64,000 nt of DNA from Prolixibacter denitrificans (GCF_003014495.1 NZ_PYGC01000001.1:186001-250000), one strand, 5' to 3'; positions 27,551 to 36,816 are shown, counted from the stretch's first letter. The notes: generated by a model from the letters alone, not told the origin. Numbers and translations are program-made.

Positions 27551-29221
27551 ATGAAGACAAACCGACGTAGTTTCTTTAAAACTTTGGGTGCCGGAGCAGC
27601 CGGTGCCAGCCTGGCATCTCTTCCTTTTTCAGGAATGGCAACCGAACAACCTTCAGTGAACGACGATGACCAGCAACTCTTTATTGGCGACGATATCGCG
27701 ATAGCAGAAACAGAATACGGTAAGGTTAGAGGCTTTATTCTTCGCGGAATACACCAATTTCGTGGAATTCCGTACGGAGCCGATACAGGTGGAAAGAACC
27801 GCTTTATGCCGCCACAAAAACCGGAACCATGGAAAGAAATTCTGCCTGCCGTTTGGTGGGGAAATACGGCTCCGCAAATCATGGATGGCCGGTATGCGAA
27901 CGCTTATGCTTCGTTTGTCGACCACTGGAATTACGATGATGTGAGTGAAGATTGCCTCAAGTTGAACATCTGGACTCCAGCCATCGATAAAAAGAAACGG
28001 CCGGTATTGGTTTGGTTACACGGAGGAGGTTACACCAACGGTAACGGTATTGAGCAGGATGGCTACGACGGCGAAAATTTCAGTCGCAAAGGCGATACTG
28101 TTTTTGTATCGATAAATCATCGCCTTGGTCCCATCGGTTTCTCTGATTTGTCTGGTGTAGGTGGAGAAAAATATGCCGATTCCGGTAACGTGGGGGCGCT
28201 CGATATGGTCGCTGCACTGAAATGGGTACAAAATAACATCGCCAATTTTGGCGGAGATCCGCGTAATGTAACGATCATGGGACAATCCGGCGGAGGTGCT
28301 AAAGTTTGTATTCTCACGGCGATGCCCGATGCAAAAGGTACGTTCCACAAAGCAGTTCCCCTGAGTGGCTCGACCACCGAAGCAATGGACCAAAACTATT
28401 CCAGGAAACTGGGAGAATACGTTTTGAAAGAAGCCAATCTGACATCTTCCGAGATAGACAAATTGCAGGAGATGCCCTGGAAGGAATATATTCTTTTGGC
28501 CAACAAGGCTCTCAAAAAAATGAGGGAAGATACTGGTGAAAACAGAGGATTCAGGGGTGGTTTCGCGCCCGTAGCCGATGGAAAAAATATTCCGAAAGGG
28601 AAATTTTACACCGAACCAAATGGCCTGTCTTCGGATGTGCCGATGCTTATTAGCAGTACGTTTCATGAGTGGGCCATGAGCCGGACCAATCCGGAGCTGG
28701 AAAAAATGACAGCTGATAAAGCCATCGAGATGCTGAAGAAATGGGCTGGCTTTGGCGGTGGATTGGGTGATAAAGCGCCCGAAGTTTACGCTGCATATGC
28801 CAAAGCGTTCCCGGATGCTAAACCCGTTGAATTGGCCATTATGATTAGCAGTAACCGAAAAGGCGTTGTCGAAACGGCCAATGCCAAAGCCAATCAAAAA
28901 GCGCCGGTTTATGTAGCCTGGTTTGGTTGGCAACCACCACTGTTCGACAACCGCATGCGGGCTTTCCATTGTCTCGATATCTCGTTCTGGTTCGCCAACA
29001 CCGACCTCATGCTAACGCACAGCGGAGGTGGAAAACGCCCGAGAATGTTGTCTGATAAAATGTCGGGAACACTGATTCAGTTTATGAAAACCGGTAATCC
29101 GAACGGAGGAGGTCTGCCCGAATGGCCGCAGTATACAGTAGAAAAAGGTGAAACCATGATTTTGAACGACCGCTCCAAAGTGAAAAACGACCCGGACCGG
29201 GAAGCCAGAAATCTAATCTAA
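27551..29221 (+). CDS. Type-B carboxylesterase, exported (second of tandem pair)
   Basis: A 556-residue paralogue of the preceding gene. The Tat-like start is NRRSFFKTLGAGAAG. The oxyanion segment LHGGGYTNGN, the nucleophile Ser246 in MGQSGGGAKV and EDCLKLNIWTP show an active enzyme. The candidate histidine is in RAFHCLDISFWFAN. The sequence differs enough from its neighbour (for example IHQFRGIPYGADTG against VNIYKGVPYAG) that a distinct substrate is likely. The pair shares one transcript. A long inverted repeat (ATGACCGGAA with TTCCGGTCAT, 29231-29296) follows the stop. Confidence 0.88.
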   Translation: MKTNRRSFFKTLGAGAAGASLASLPFSGMATEQPSVNDDDQQLFIGDDIAIAETEYGKVRGFILRGIHQFRGIPYGADTGGKNRFMPPQKPEPWKEILPAVWWGNTAPQIMDGRYANAYASFVDHWNYDDVSEDCLKLNIWTPAIDKKKRPVLVWLHGGGYTNGNGIEQDGYDGENFSRKGDTVFVSINHRLGPIGFSDLSGVGGEKYADSGNVGALDMVAALKWVQNNIANFGGDPRNVTIMGQSGGGAKVCILTAMPDAKGTFHKAVPLSGSTTEAMDQNYSRKLGEYVLKEANLTSSEIDKLQEMPWKEYILLANKALKKMREDTGENRGFRGGFAPVADGKNIPKGKFYTEPNGLSSDVPMLISSTFHEWAMSRTNPELEKMTADKAIEMLKKWAGFGGGLGDKAPEVYAAYAKAFPDAKPVELAIMISSNRKGVVETANAKANQKAPVYVAWFGWQPPLFDNRMRAFHCLDISFWFANTDLMLTHSGGGKRPRMLSDKMSGTLIQFMKTGNPNGGGLPEWPQYTVEKGETMILNDRSKVKNDPDREARNLI

Positions 29222-29230
29222 CGATTATAA

Positions 29231-29300
29231 ATGACCGGAAGCCACTTTTTCATTTTGATTAGTTCCAGTTAAACTCAGGCATTTTCCGGTCATTTTTCTT
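29231..29300 (+). terminator. Probable terminator after the second esterase
   Basis: ATGACCGGAA near 29231 pairs with TTCCGGTCAT near 29285-29296, followed by TTTTCTTTT. The loop is long, about 45 bases, so efficiency is uncertain. Confidence 0.5.
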
Positions 29301-29433
29301 TTATTTTCCAGAATGTTACATTATTATTGTGTCGTTCGGACGCATTGACATTTAACGCCTGATGAATTGCTAACCTATATCATATTAAAAACAACAATTA
29401 ATTGTTGTTCAACTAATCTAAACTAAAAACATC

Positions 29434-30381
29434 ATGACAACAAAACGCGAGTTTTTAAAAAAGCTTTCGCTGATTACCGTTGGAGGAGTGCTGGGCGGAA
29501 GTGCTGCTCCCGCATTCGCATCCAAAACATTGAATAAAATGGCCGGCCCGTCAAAAAAAGTTGGCCTGCAGATTTATTCGCTGGGAAAAGAACTGACCGA
29601 TGATGTTCCAAACGGAATGAAAAAGATAGCCGATATGGGCTACAGCTACATCGAGCTTGCCGGCTACCGCGACAGAAAAATGGGACAGTACGGCATGGAT
29701 GAGTATCGTAAGATTGTGGAAGATGCTGGCCTGGAAATCCGTAGTTCGCACGTTAATCCAGACACCCGCGAGTACAACAAAGGGAATGTTGCTCAGATCG
29801 CCGATTACTGGAAGAAAACCGTTGAAGACCATGTAAAACTGGGAGCCACCACGCTGGTTCAACCTGGTATGCCCAAAATCGAAAATCATGACGATGCCGC
29901 CCTGGTTTGCGACGTTTTCAACCAGGCTGGAGAAATCGCGAAAGATGCCGGTATAAAGTGGGGCTATCACAACCACCACATGGAATTCAAGCGTATTCTT
30001 ACGGAAGAAGACAAAAAGAAGAATGCTCCGTGGTGGATGCCGGTCGGCGACGTCATTTATGACCTGATGCTTAACGGGACCAACCCGGATTTAGTGTTTT
30101 ATGAGATGGATGTGTACTGGACCGTCATGGGACAAAACGATCCGCTGGAGTATTTCGAAAAATACCCGGACCGTTTCCCGGTATTACATATCAAAGATCG
30201 GGAAGTGCTGGGCCAGTCAGGGATGATGAACTTCGAAAATATCTTCAACAAGGCTTACGAAAACGGTTTGAATTCATATTACGTAGAACTGGAGCAAGTG
30301 AAAAAAGGCATGAACCAGTTTGAAGGAGTAAAACAATGCTTCGACTACCTGGCCAATGCTTCATTCGTCAGAAACAGTTAA
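29434..30381 (+). CDS. Exported sugar phosphate isomerase/epimerase-like TIM barrel
   Basis: A 315-residue AP-endonuclease-2-type barrel with a twin-arginine-like or Sec leader (TKREFLKKLSLITVGGVLGG, then PAFA). Metal-binding positions are visible in YSYIELAGY, WGYHNHHMEF, FYEMDVYWT, VLHIKDRE and YYVELEQ. Secreted members are widespread in Bacteroidota carbohydrate loci. Some characterised relatives of this fold act on 3-keto-sugars or are lyases of keto-glycosides, but most are untested. It precedes the GH3 gene by 28 bases and probably shares its transcript. No sugar-phosphate substrate would be expected outside the cytoplasm. Confidence 0.8.
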   Translation: MTTKREFLKKLSLITVGGVLGGSAAPAFASKTLNKMAGPSKKVGLQIYSLGKELTDDVPNGMKKIADMGYSYIELAGYRDRKMGQYGMDEYRKIVEDAGLEIRSSHVNPDTREYNKGNVAQIADYWKKTVEDHVKLGATTLVQPGMPKIENHDDAALVCDVFNQAGEIAKDAGIKWGYHNHHMEFKRILTEEDKKKNAPWWMPVGDVIYDLMLNGTNPDLVFYEMDVYWTVMGQNDPLEYFEKYPDRFPVLHIKDREVLGQSGMMNFENIFNKAYENGLNSYYVELEQVKKGMNQFEGVKQCFDYLANASFVRNS

Positions 30382-30409
30382 CAGCCTATAAGCAATCAAC
30401 TATAACATA

Positions 30410-32731
30410 ATGAAATCTTTCATAAAAATAATCTCGCTTTCCCTGTTTGTACTCACTATCGGTATCTCAGGGTGCGGTCCGAAATATACGACCGAAGACA
30501 AAGGTGATTTTGTGCTCGTCCACAACCAGGCTGGAGCTACCGTTGGCTATTCACCGAACACCGGAGTAAAAATTCTGACAGTCGATCGTTTGGGATTTAA
30601 AGACCTGAATAAAAATGGTCAACTCGACAAGTACGAGGACTGGCGACTTCCGGTGGATGAACGAGCGAAAGATTTGGCCAGTAAAATGTCGGTAGAACAA
30701 ATTGCGGGGCTCATGCTTTATAGCGCGCATCAGGCAATTCCCGGACGACCGGGAGGCTTTTTCACTTCAACTTACAATGGAAAATCGTTCGACGAAAGCG
30801 GTCTGAAACCGAGTGCTTTGTCTGATGAACAAAAGAAATTCCTGACAGAGGACAACCTGCGGCATGTTCTTATCACAACCGTGGAAAGTCCGGGAGTTGC
30901 GGCCCAATGGAACAACAATGCCCAGGCACTGGTCGAAGGCATTGGCATGGGAATTCCTGTAAACAATAGCTCTGACCCGCGCCACGGAACCGATTCGAAT
31001 GCGGAATACAATGCCGGCGCTGGAGGGAAAATCTCCATGTGGCCGGGAACGGTCGGCATTGCCGCTTCTTTCGATCCTGATTTGATGAAACAATTTGGCG
31101 AAATCGCTTCCGCGGAATATCGCGCGTTGGGGATTGCAACGGCTCTTTCACCTCAAATCGACCTCGGAACGGAACCTCGCTGGAGCCGCTTCGAAGGAAC
31201 CATGGGTGGCGATCCCGATTTGACGACTGATATGGCCCGGGCTTATGTCGACGGCTTCCAAACTTCCATTGGTAAAGATGAAGTTGCCAACGGATGGGGC
31301 TACAAAAGCGTGAACGCCATGGTTAAACATTGGCCGGGCGGTGGCCCGGAAGAAGGTGGCCGCGATGCGCATTTTGGTTATGGAAAATACGCTGTTTATC
31401 CGGGCAATAACCTGAAAGATCATTTGAAACCTTTCACCGAAGGGGCTTTCAAACTGAACGGAGCAACCCAAATGGCATCAGCATTAATGCCATATTATAC
31501 CATTTCCTTTAATCAGGATACAGTCAACGGGGAGAATGTAGGAAACAGCTATAGCAAATACCTGATTACGGACTTGCTTCGTGGTAAATACGGCTACGAT
31601 GGCGTGGTTTGCACCGACTGGATGATTACCAAAGACACGAAGGCCGTCGACCTGTTCCAGGGGAAATGCTGGGGAGTTGAAAATCTGAGCGAAGCACAAC
31701 GTCACTATAAAGCCATCGAAGCCGGAGTAGACCAGTTTGGCGGAAACAATGAAATGAGTCCCGTTATCGAAGCATACAAAATGGGCGTTGCCGAACATGG
31801 TGAAGAATACATGCGCAAGCGATTCGAACAGTCAGCCGTTCGTCTGCTCCGAAATATCTTCCGGGTAGGCTTGTTCGAAAATCCATACCTGGATGTAGCT
31901 GAAACTGAAAAAATCGTCGGTAATCCGGAATTCATGAAGGCAGGTTATGATGCTCAGCTTCGGTCCATTGTCCTGTTGAAAAACCAGAATCACATCCTTC
32001 CGGTGAAAAAACAGTTGAAAGTATATGTACCGATTCGTTACACACCGGCAGGTAAAAACTGGTTTGGTTTTGCGACACCCGAGAAAAAGGAATATCCGTT
32101 CAACATGGACATTGTCAATAAATATTTCGAGGTGGTTGACAATCCTGAAGAAGCAGACTTCGCGCTCGTCGGCATCGAAAGTCCCGATGGCGGAGTTGGC
32201 TACGATCGTGAGGATTTGAAAAAAGGCGGAAACGGCTACCTCCCCATCAGCTTGCAGTATGGAGAATACACGGCCGAATACGCGCGCGACCCGAGTATTG
32301 CCGGCGGCAGTCCGTTCGAGGATTTCACGAACCGCACCTACAAAGGAAAAACAGTCACCACACACAATCAATTCGATATGGGAATGGTGAACGATACCAA
32401 AGCGAAAATGGGCGTCAAGCCTGTTGTGGTTGTCATCAAAGTTTCCAAGCCGATGGTTTTCTCGGAGATTGAAAAGAATTCGAATGCCATTCTCATTCAC
32501 ATGGGTGTGCAGGATCAGGCCATTATGGATATTCTGTCCGGAGCCGCAGAGCCTTCAGCTTTGCTGCCTTTCCAAATGCCGGCCAATATGAAAACTGTGG
32601 AAGAACAAAAGGAAGATGTTCCGCGCGACATGGAATGCTATGTTGACTCGGAAGGTCACACGTACGATTTTGCCTATGGCATGAACTGGAGCGGAGTAAT
32701 CGACGACGAACGGGTAGCCAAATACAAATAA
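30410..32731 (+). CDS. Glycoside hydrolase family 3 lipoprotein
   Basis: A 773-residue beta-glycosidase with lipobox ISGCG (Cys22). Residues 65-78 (DLNKNGQLDKYEDW) form an EF-hand-like calcium motif often seen ahead of the GH3 catalytic domain. The barrel carries KHWPGGGPEEGGRDAH, and the nucleophile is Asp403 in VVCTDWMITKD. The C-terminal alpha/beta sandwich (SIVLLKNQNHILPV) and the end of the fibronectin-like region are present. It probably hydrolyses terminal beta-glucosides or xylosides in the periplasm. It is followed by a terminator and then directly by the integrated element. Confidence 0.92.
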   Translation: MKSFIKIISLSLFVLTIGISGCGPKYTTEDKGDFVLVHNQAGATVGYSPNTGVKILTVDRLGFKDLNKNGQLDKYEDWRLPVDERAKDLASKMSVEQIAGLMLYSAHQAIPGRPGGFFTSTYNGKSFDESGLKPSALSDEQKKFLTEDNLRHVLITTVESPGVAAQWNNNAQALVEGIGMGIPVNNSSDPRHGTDSNAEYNAGAGGKISMWPGTVGIAASFDPDLMKQFGEIASAEYRALGIATALSPQIDLGTEPRWSRFEGTMGGDPDLTTDMARAYVDGFQTSIGKDEVANGWGYKSVNAMVKHWPGGGPEEGGRDAHFGYGKYAVYPGNNLKDHLKPFTEGAFKLNGATQMASALMPYYTISFNQDTVNGENVGNSYSKYLITDLLRGKYGYDGVVCTDWMITKDTKAVDLFQGKCWGVENLSEAQRHYKAIEAGVDQFGGNNEMSPVIEAYKMGVAEHGEEYMRKRFEQSAVRLLRNIFRVGLFENPYLDVAETEKIVGNPEFMKAGYDAQLRSIVLLKNQNHILPVKKQLKVYVPIRYTPAGKNWFGFATPEKKEYPFNMDIVNKYFEVVDNPEEADFALVGIESPDGGVGYDREDLKKGGNGYLPISLQYGEYTAEYARDPSIAGGSPFEDFTNRTYKGKTVTTHNQFDMGMVNDTKAKMGVKPVVVVIKVSKPMVFSEIEKNSNAILIHMGVQDQAIMDILSGAAEPSALLPFQMPANMKTVEEQKEDVPRDMECYVDSEGHTYDFAYGMNWSGVIDDERVAKYK

Positions 32732-32782
32732 GCTACCGCGAACCTTGTCCCTAACCAGAAACATTTCTGATAGCTAAAAACA

Positions 32783-32818
32783 GAAAGGCCTGTAAATCTT
32801 GCGATTTACAGGCCTTTC
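32783..32818. terminator. Strong bidirectional terminator between GH3 gene and att repeat
   Basis: A perfect 16-bp stem (GAAAGGCCTGTAAATC and its complement) surrounds a 4-base loop. AAAAA lies close on its left and TTTC on its right. It serves the GH3 gene and, before the insertion, would have terminated the tRNA-Lys gene from the other side. Confidence 0.9.
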
Positions 32819-32824
32819 ATTTTC

Positions 32825-32872
32825 TGTCGGTCTGCAGGGATTCGAACCCTGGACCCGCTGATTAAGAGTCAG
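32825..32872. repeat. Distal attachment-site repeat (displaced 3' half of tRNA-Lys)
   Basis: 48 bases identical to 47090-47137. It contains only the anticodon and T-arm side of the tRNA, so it is not a functional tRNA gene. It marks the end of the element next to the integrase. Confidence 0.95.
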
Positions 32873-32986
32873 TAAATTTTGTTCTTGATTGTTTTTATTG
32901 GTGTATTGGATATCATATAAAATTTTGTTATTCAATTGCTTCTGTGTTTGTTTTGTTTTTCTTAGATTTACTTAATAATACACTTG

Positions 32987-33006
32987 TGATTTCACATTGA
33001 TTTCAC
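32987..33006 (+). repeat. Tandem TGATTTCAC pair, candidate integrase arm sites (left)
   Basis: TGATTTCAC occurs at 32987-32995 and 32998-33006, one helical turn (11 bases) apart, between the att repeat and the integrase gene. The same arrangement occurs at the right end (47021-47040). Confidence 0.6.
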
Positions 33007-33019
33007 GCAGTTATTTAGT

Positions 33020-34300
33020 ATGCAAAAAGACAAAGCATTTACAGAAATTCGAAAAGACAGAATTGAAAATGTCACATTGGCTCTCACATTGGATACCAGG
33101 CGACCAACTGACAAATTACCGGTTGCAGTAAGAGTAAATAAAGAGAGGAAGACAATCTATTACCGTACAGGTCTCAGATGTACTTTGGATGAGTGGGAGA
33201 AGATATCCAAATCTGCCAAAAGAGGGATAAACTTTGAAATAAAGAAATCCCAAATAGCAATCTATGACAAGGTAAAAGCGAACGTTGATTACCTCTTAAG
33301 GGAAAACTCATTCAACTTCGACAATTTAAAGTCAAGTTTGACTGGAGAGAAGTCATCCAACTTTTCAATATTTTGGAAGGATTTCGCGGATAGTAAAAAA
33401 GTAGGGACGCGCAAGAGTTATCTTAATGCCTTAAACTCTTTCTCATCTGCTGTTGGAACAAATATCGATTTCAGCAGTGTTTCACAATTGATGATTGAGA
33501 AGTGGAAAAGCAAGATGGAGAGAAACGGTCTAAGCAACACTACTCAGGGAATATATTTTAGGGCCTGTAGAGCCGTTGTAAATGATTGCATAAGACAAGG
33601 CCTAATAAAAAGAAATCAGTACCCATTTGGCCGGGGGAAAGTCATAATAAGGAGAGGTAGGAGTCGCAAAGATGAATTTTTAGACGTTTCCACCATTAAA
33701 AAATTAATGCGATTTGAACCTCCGGAGGAATGGTTGAAGGGATATGCTGACGCTGTGGTTGAAGCAATAAACTTCTGGATGTTCTCGTATTTAGGTAATG
33801 GCTTAAATCTCGCCGATATCGCCCAGTTGAAATATGAGAAACACTATTTCGAGTCTGGTAAAACCGAATTAAAATTCATACGTGAAAAAACAAAAGACAC
33901 GACAGATGAGGATGTCGAGATAATAATACCAATTATTCCAGAGGTGCAGAAAATACTGGACAACTACGGAGATGTTCCGGAGCCTGACAATTTTGTTTTC
34001 CCACAAATCCTGAATGGAGAAACAGATCCATTCAGGATAAAAGACATTGTAACACAACACAACTCAAATATTCGGAGTCGGATACAGGTAGCTTGCAAGA
34101 TACTTGGGATAGAGAAAAACCTAAGCATGACATGGGCGCGACATTCCTTTGCAACTAATTTAACTATTGCAGGTGTATCTGAACGATATATTAGCCAGGC
34201 AATGGGACATTCAACAAAAAAAAGCATAACACAAGGTTACATCGGCTTGTTTCCGCCTGAAAAAAGGATGAAGTTTAACAAAATGCTGTTGGAGGAATAG
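33020..34300 (+). CDS. int: Tyrosine recombinase/integrase
   Basis: Site-specific recombinase of 426 residues that would integrate and excise the element at tRNA-Lys. It has an N-terminal arm-binding domain, a SAM-like core-binding domain (about 110-200) and a C-terminal catalytic domain (about 220-420). Visible catalytic residues are Arg374 (WARHSFAT), His397 (MGHSTKK) and Tyr407 (GYIGL). The first catalytic arginine is replaced by Asn260 (SYLGNGLNLAD), and the usual His of HxxR is Thr371. Such replacements occur in other Bacteroidota integrases, including the IntDOT type at the first arginine. The start lies 148 bases inside the att repeat, as expected. Confidence 0.93.
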   Translation: MQKDKAFTEIRKDRIENVTLALTLDTRRPTDKLPVAVRVNKERKTIYYRTGLRCTLDEWEKISKSAKRGINFEIKKSQIAIYDKVKANVDYLLRENSFNFDNLKSSLTGEKSSNFSIFWKDFADSKKVGTRKSYLNALNSFSSAVGTNIDFSSVSQLMIEKWKSKMERNGLSNTTQGIYFRACRAVVNDCIRQGLIKRNQYPFGRGKVIIRRGRSRKDEFLDVSTIKKLMRFEPPEEWLKGYADAVVEAINFWMFSYLGNGLNLADIAQLKYEKHYFESGKTELKFIREKTKDTTDEDVEIIIPIIPEVQKILDNYGDVPEPDNFVFPQILNGETDPFRIKDIVTQHNSNIRSRIQVACKILGIEKNLSMTWARHSFATNLTIAGVSERYISQAMGHSTKKSITQGYIGLFPPEKRMKFNKMLLEE

Positions 34301-34302
34301 AT

Positions 34303-35079
34303 ATGAGCGATAAACCATATTTAAGACTGATTGAAATTCTCGATGGCCTATATAATCCTGATTATATTGAAAAGGAGAATGATATAGATTGGGCCGACCT
34401 GGAAATAAAGGCTACCGAAAGTATAATAGAAGAACTATTCCATTTCCAAAACGATGAACAGCGAACCGGGTTTTTAAATTTCTTTTTTAGAAGAATTTTT
34501 AATCAGGGAAAGGATTATAATTTGGGTTTGTTGAAACGTCAATATATTCCTGACAATTGGACCAAATCAGAATACGAATACATTAAAAATTGCAAACTTG
34601 TTCTTAATGGCCTGATAACTGACGTTTCGGAAGCCTGTCTGCAATATGATGGTATAGATTTTACCGAAATCATGGAAAACAATATCAAAACATCCACTGA
34701 AGAAAGACCTGATTTTGTTTGGTATGTAAAAACAAAATCTACACCTGAGACTGATATTTCAACCAGAAAACAGAGCTTATCTATACCCCAAATTGCACTT
34801 AAATATTATTACGAAGGTGAACTAATTACCAGAGACAACGGTCCAGAAATTGCAAAAAAATACGGTTTTACATCCAAAACATCAGGAGAGAAATTATATC
34901 AAAATTTCACGTTTTATTCAAAGACATCTAACAGAACTGGAGACCCTGGAACCAAAATAAAGATGAAAAATATAATAGGTCTTGTTAAATCTGTAATAGA
35001 GTTGTTGCCAGAAAACAAGAAGACAAAACCAACCGACGAGGTTAAAATACTAGAAAAGAGACTACTGAAAGAATATTAA
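34303..35079 (+). CDS. Integrase-linked accessory protein of unknown function
   Basis: A 258-residue cytoplasmic protein starting 3 bases after the integrase stop; GGAGG at the integrase end provides a ribosome site. The C-terminal third (ALKYYYEGELITRDNGPEIAKKYGF, SGEKLYQNFTFYSK, then a lysine-rich end) resembles a conserved segment that often follows integrases in Bacteroidota mobile elements. It looks like a helix-rich DNA-associated domain. The N-terminal part is acidic and unrecognised. A role in integration or excision is inferred only from position. Confidence 0.75.
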   Translation: MSDKPYLRLIEILDGLYNPDYIEKENDIDWADLEIKATESIIEELFHFQNDEQRTGFLNFFFRRIFNQGKDYNLGLLKRQYIPDNWTKSEYEYIKNCKLVLNGLITDVSEACLQYDGIDFTEIMENNIKTSTEERPDFVWYVKTKSTPETDISTRKQSLSIPQIALKYYYEGELITRDNGPEIAKKYGFTSKTSGEKLYQNFTFYSKTSNRTGDPGTKIKMKNIIGLVKSVIELLPENKKTKPTDEVKILEKRLLKEY

Positions 35080-35159
35080 TTTTTTTATAACCGGTTATAA
35101 CCGGTCACAGCTTTTTCTTCATGCGACCTTTACACAAGAAACATCAAATCTTGTGTAAA

Positions 35160-35444
35160 ATGAATAATCCTTTTGAAGTAATTGACGCTCGGCTAAGCAC
35201 AATTGAAGAACTCCTCATCGAATTAAAACACGGGCCAACAAGAGTCGAAAAAACCAATAGGCAAAAACTAAATGGCATCCGTGGAATAGCCAAATATCTT
35301 AAATGTTCCGTACGCACCGCTCAAGCACTAAAGGACAAAGGTTTATTTCCAGTGTATTGGGTCGGTAAAAATCTGTATGCTTATTCAGATGAGGTGGAAG
35401 AAGGGCTGAAAGAGAAAACCGCCAGATCAAATCACTCGAAATAA
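35160..35444 (+). CDS. Small helix-turn-helix DNA-binding protein (DUF3853-like)
   Basis: A 94-residue protein from the ATG at 35160 (MNNPFEVIDARL); an ATG 39 bases earlier is possible. The C-terminal half (GIRGIAKYLKCSVRTAQALKDKG, then a short wing LFPVYWVGKNLYAY) is an excisionase/MerR-like winged helix-turn-helix. The N-terminal helix could mediate dimerisation. Such proteins in Bacteroidota elements act as excisionases or regulators. The replication gene starts 5 bases downstream with a GTG. Confidence 0.7.
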   Translation: MNNPFEVIDARLSTIEELLIELKHGPTRVEKTNRQKLNGIRGIAKYLKCSVRTAQALKDKGLFPVYWVGKNLYAYSDEVEEGLKEKTARSNHSK

Positions 35445-35449
35445 TCCCA

Positions 35450-36220
35450 GTGATACCAGAAGGATACATATTGCAGCCTAGAGCTATCGACCAATCCGAC
35501 ATCATACATGAATCTCCAGTTGTGAGAGAGTTATGGTTTTACCTTCTCAGGAAAGTAAACCATAAAGATAATGGCAAATACAGACGGGGGGAAGGTTTTT
35601 TCAACCTATCGGGGATTGCCGAGGACCTTCACTGGTGGGTTGGATACAGGAAGAAGAAGTATTCAAAACCGCAGCTTACGAAATCTCTAGGAAGGCTACG
35701 CGAAAGAAATATGGTAGAAACAGCGAAGGCAACGCGAGGACTAATCGTAACAATCTGTAAATACGACTATTATCAAGACCCAGAAAACTACGTAGGCAAC
35801 AGCGAAGGAAATACGAAGGAAACACGAAAGAAAAGACAGGGCTCCACTAAGAACAATAACAAAGAAGAAGGGAATAATGTAAGAATAAGAGAAATCATAG
35901 ATTTCTATAACGAAACTTGCGTTTCGCTTCCTCCAGTAAAAGCTTTAACGGATAAAAGAATTCAATCCATCAATGCCCGAATTCGTGAACATGGAATAGA
36001 TAGCGTTAAATCGATGCTCACGAACGCTTCAAAATCTACATTTCTTTCCGGACAAAACGGAAGAAACTGGATAGCCGATTTTGGATGGCTGTTCAAACCT
36101 GAAAATTTCATAAAAGTATTGGAAGGAAAGTATGACTATAAGAAATCTGAATCAGAGAAAGGATTTAGGATAGGACAAAAATTACATACGAATAAATACC
36201 AAAAAAAATTAGAATGGTAA
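35450..36220 (+). CDS. Phage-type replication initiator protein
   Basis: A 256-residue protein starting with GTG. The N-terminal winged-helix domain (VRELWFYLLRKVNHKDN, FFNLSGIAEDLHWW, KPQLTKSLGRLRERNMV) resembles replisome-organiser/DnaD-like phage proteins. A charged linker (about 115-150) leads to a C-terminal domain with FYNETCVSLPPVKALTDKR and NWIADFGWLFKPENFIKVLEGKY, a signature of many phage replication proteins that load the helicase. Its last 7 bases overlap the DnaC-like gene, strong evidence for a functional pair. Confidence 0.82.
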   Translation: MIPEGYILQPRAIDQSDIIHESPVVRELWFYLLRKVNHKDNGKYRRGEGFFNLSGIAEDLHWWVGYRKKKYSKPQLTKSLGRLRERNMVETAKATRGLIVTICKYDYYQDPENYVGNSEGNTKETRKKRQGSTKNNNKEEGNNVRIREIIDFYNETCVSLPPVKALTDKRIQSINARIREHGIDSVKSMLTNASKSTFLSGQNGRNWIADFGWLFKPENFIKVLEGKYDYKKSESEKGFRIGQKLHTNKYQKKLEW

Positions 36221-36816
36221 ATGTAAATTTCAACGAGGCGCTGAAGAATCTTCAGATTGCAAAAGTGGATGTGATACGCAAAGCAACATCCTTTTCGTTT
36301 GGCACCGTTCCGGAATGCAAAAAGCTTTTTGAGGATGCATTCAAATATGTTGACCACACTGCACGGCCGTTTATCTGGCAACATGAGTATGACCATGTAG
36401 TAAATTGGATGCATGACACCAGAGGCAAAGGATTGTTCCTCACAGGCGACATGGGGCGCGGAAAGTCTGTTATCATTATGCAGGTTATTCCACTGCTTTT
36501 TCATGTGAAGTTTAGAAAAAACATTCACCCGGTTTCAGCGGAGGAAATCCCCAATAAACTAGAACAAATAGCGAACCGTCCATTTGTGTGTATTGATGAT
36601 CTAGGAACAGAGGCGGCAGTAAACAATTATGGAGAAAGGTTCGAAGGTTTTATGCGGATTGTCAACGTATGCGAAACTAATCTAAAGCCCCTTTTTGTTT
36701 CATCCAACTTGAATTCAGAGCAGATTATGAAACGCTACGACGAAAGAACTTTAGATAGAATTGCCAGGCTTTGTAAAGTCGTGAAATTTGAAGGAGTTAG
36801 CTTAAGACCGCAGTAA
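36214..36816 (+). CDS. DnaC-like helicase-loading AAA+ ATPase
   Basis: A 200-residue AAA+ protein. Walker A is GDMGRGKS (residues 78-85), Walker B is FVCIDDLGTE (Asp128-Asp129), sensor 1 lies in LFVSSNLNSEQ, and an arginine-finger region follows in YDERTLDRIARL. It lacks the long N-terminal helicase-binding part of E. coli DnaC, as phage loaders often do. It overlaps the initiator gene by 7 bases. It would load the host replicative helicase on the excised element. Confidence 0.88.
   Translation: MVNVNFNEALKNLQIAKVDVIRKATSFSFGTVPECKKLFEDAFKYVDHTARPFIWQHEYDHVVNWMHDTRGKGLFLTGDMGRGKSVIIMQVIPLLFHVKFRKNIHPVSAEEIPNKLEQIANRPFVCIDDLGTEAAVNNYGERFEGFMRIVNVCETNLKPLFVSSNLNSEQIMKRYDERTLDRIARLCKVVKFEGVSLRPQ

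Noticed and set aside
25857-29221. The two esterase genes as one broken gene
   Set aside because: Each has its own signal peptide, nucleophile motif and full length, so they are a tandem pair.
32827-32872. tRNA-like sequence next to the GH3 terminator
   Set aside because: Only the 3' half of tRNA-Lys is present; the D arm and acceptor 5' strand are missing. It is an attachment-site copy, not a gene.
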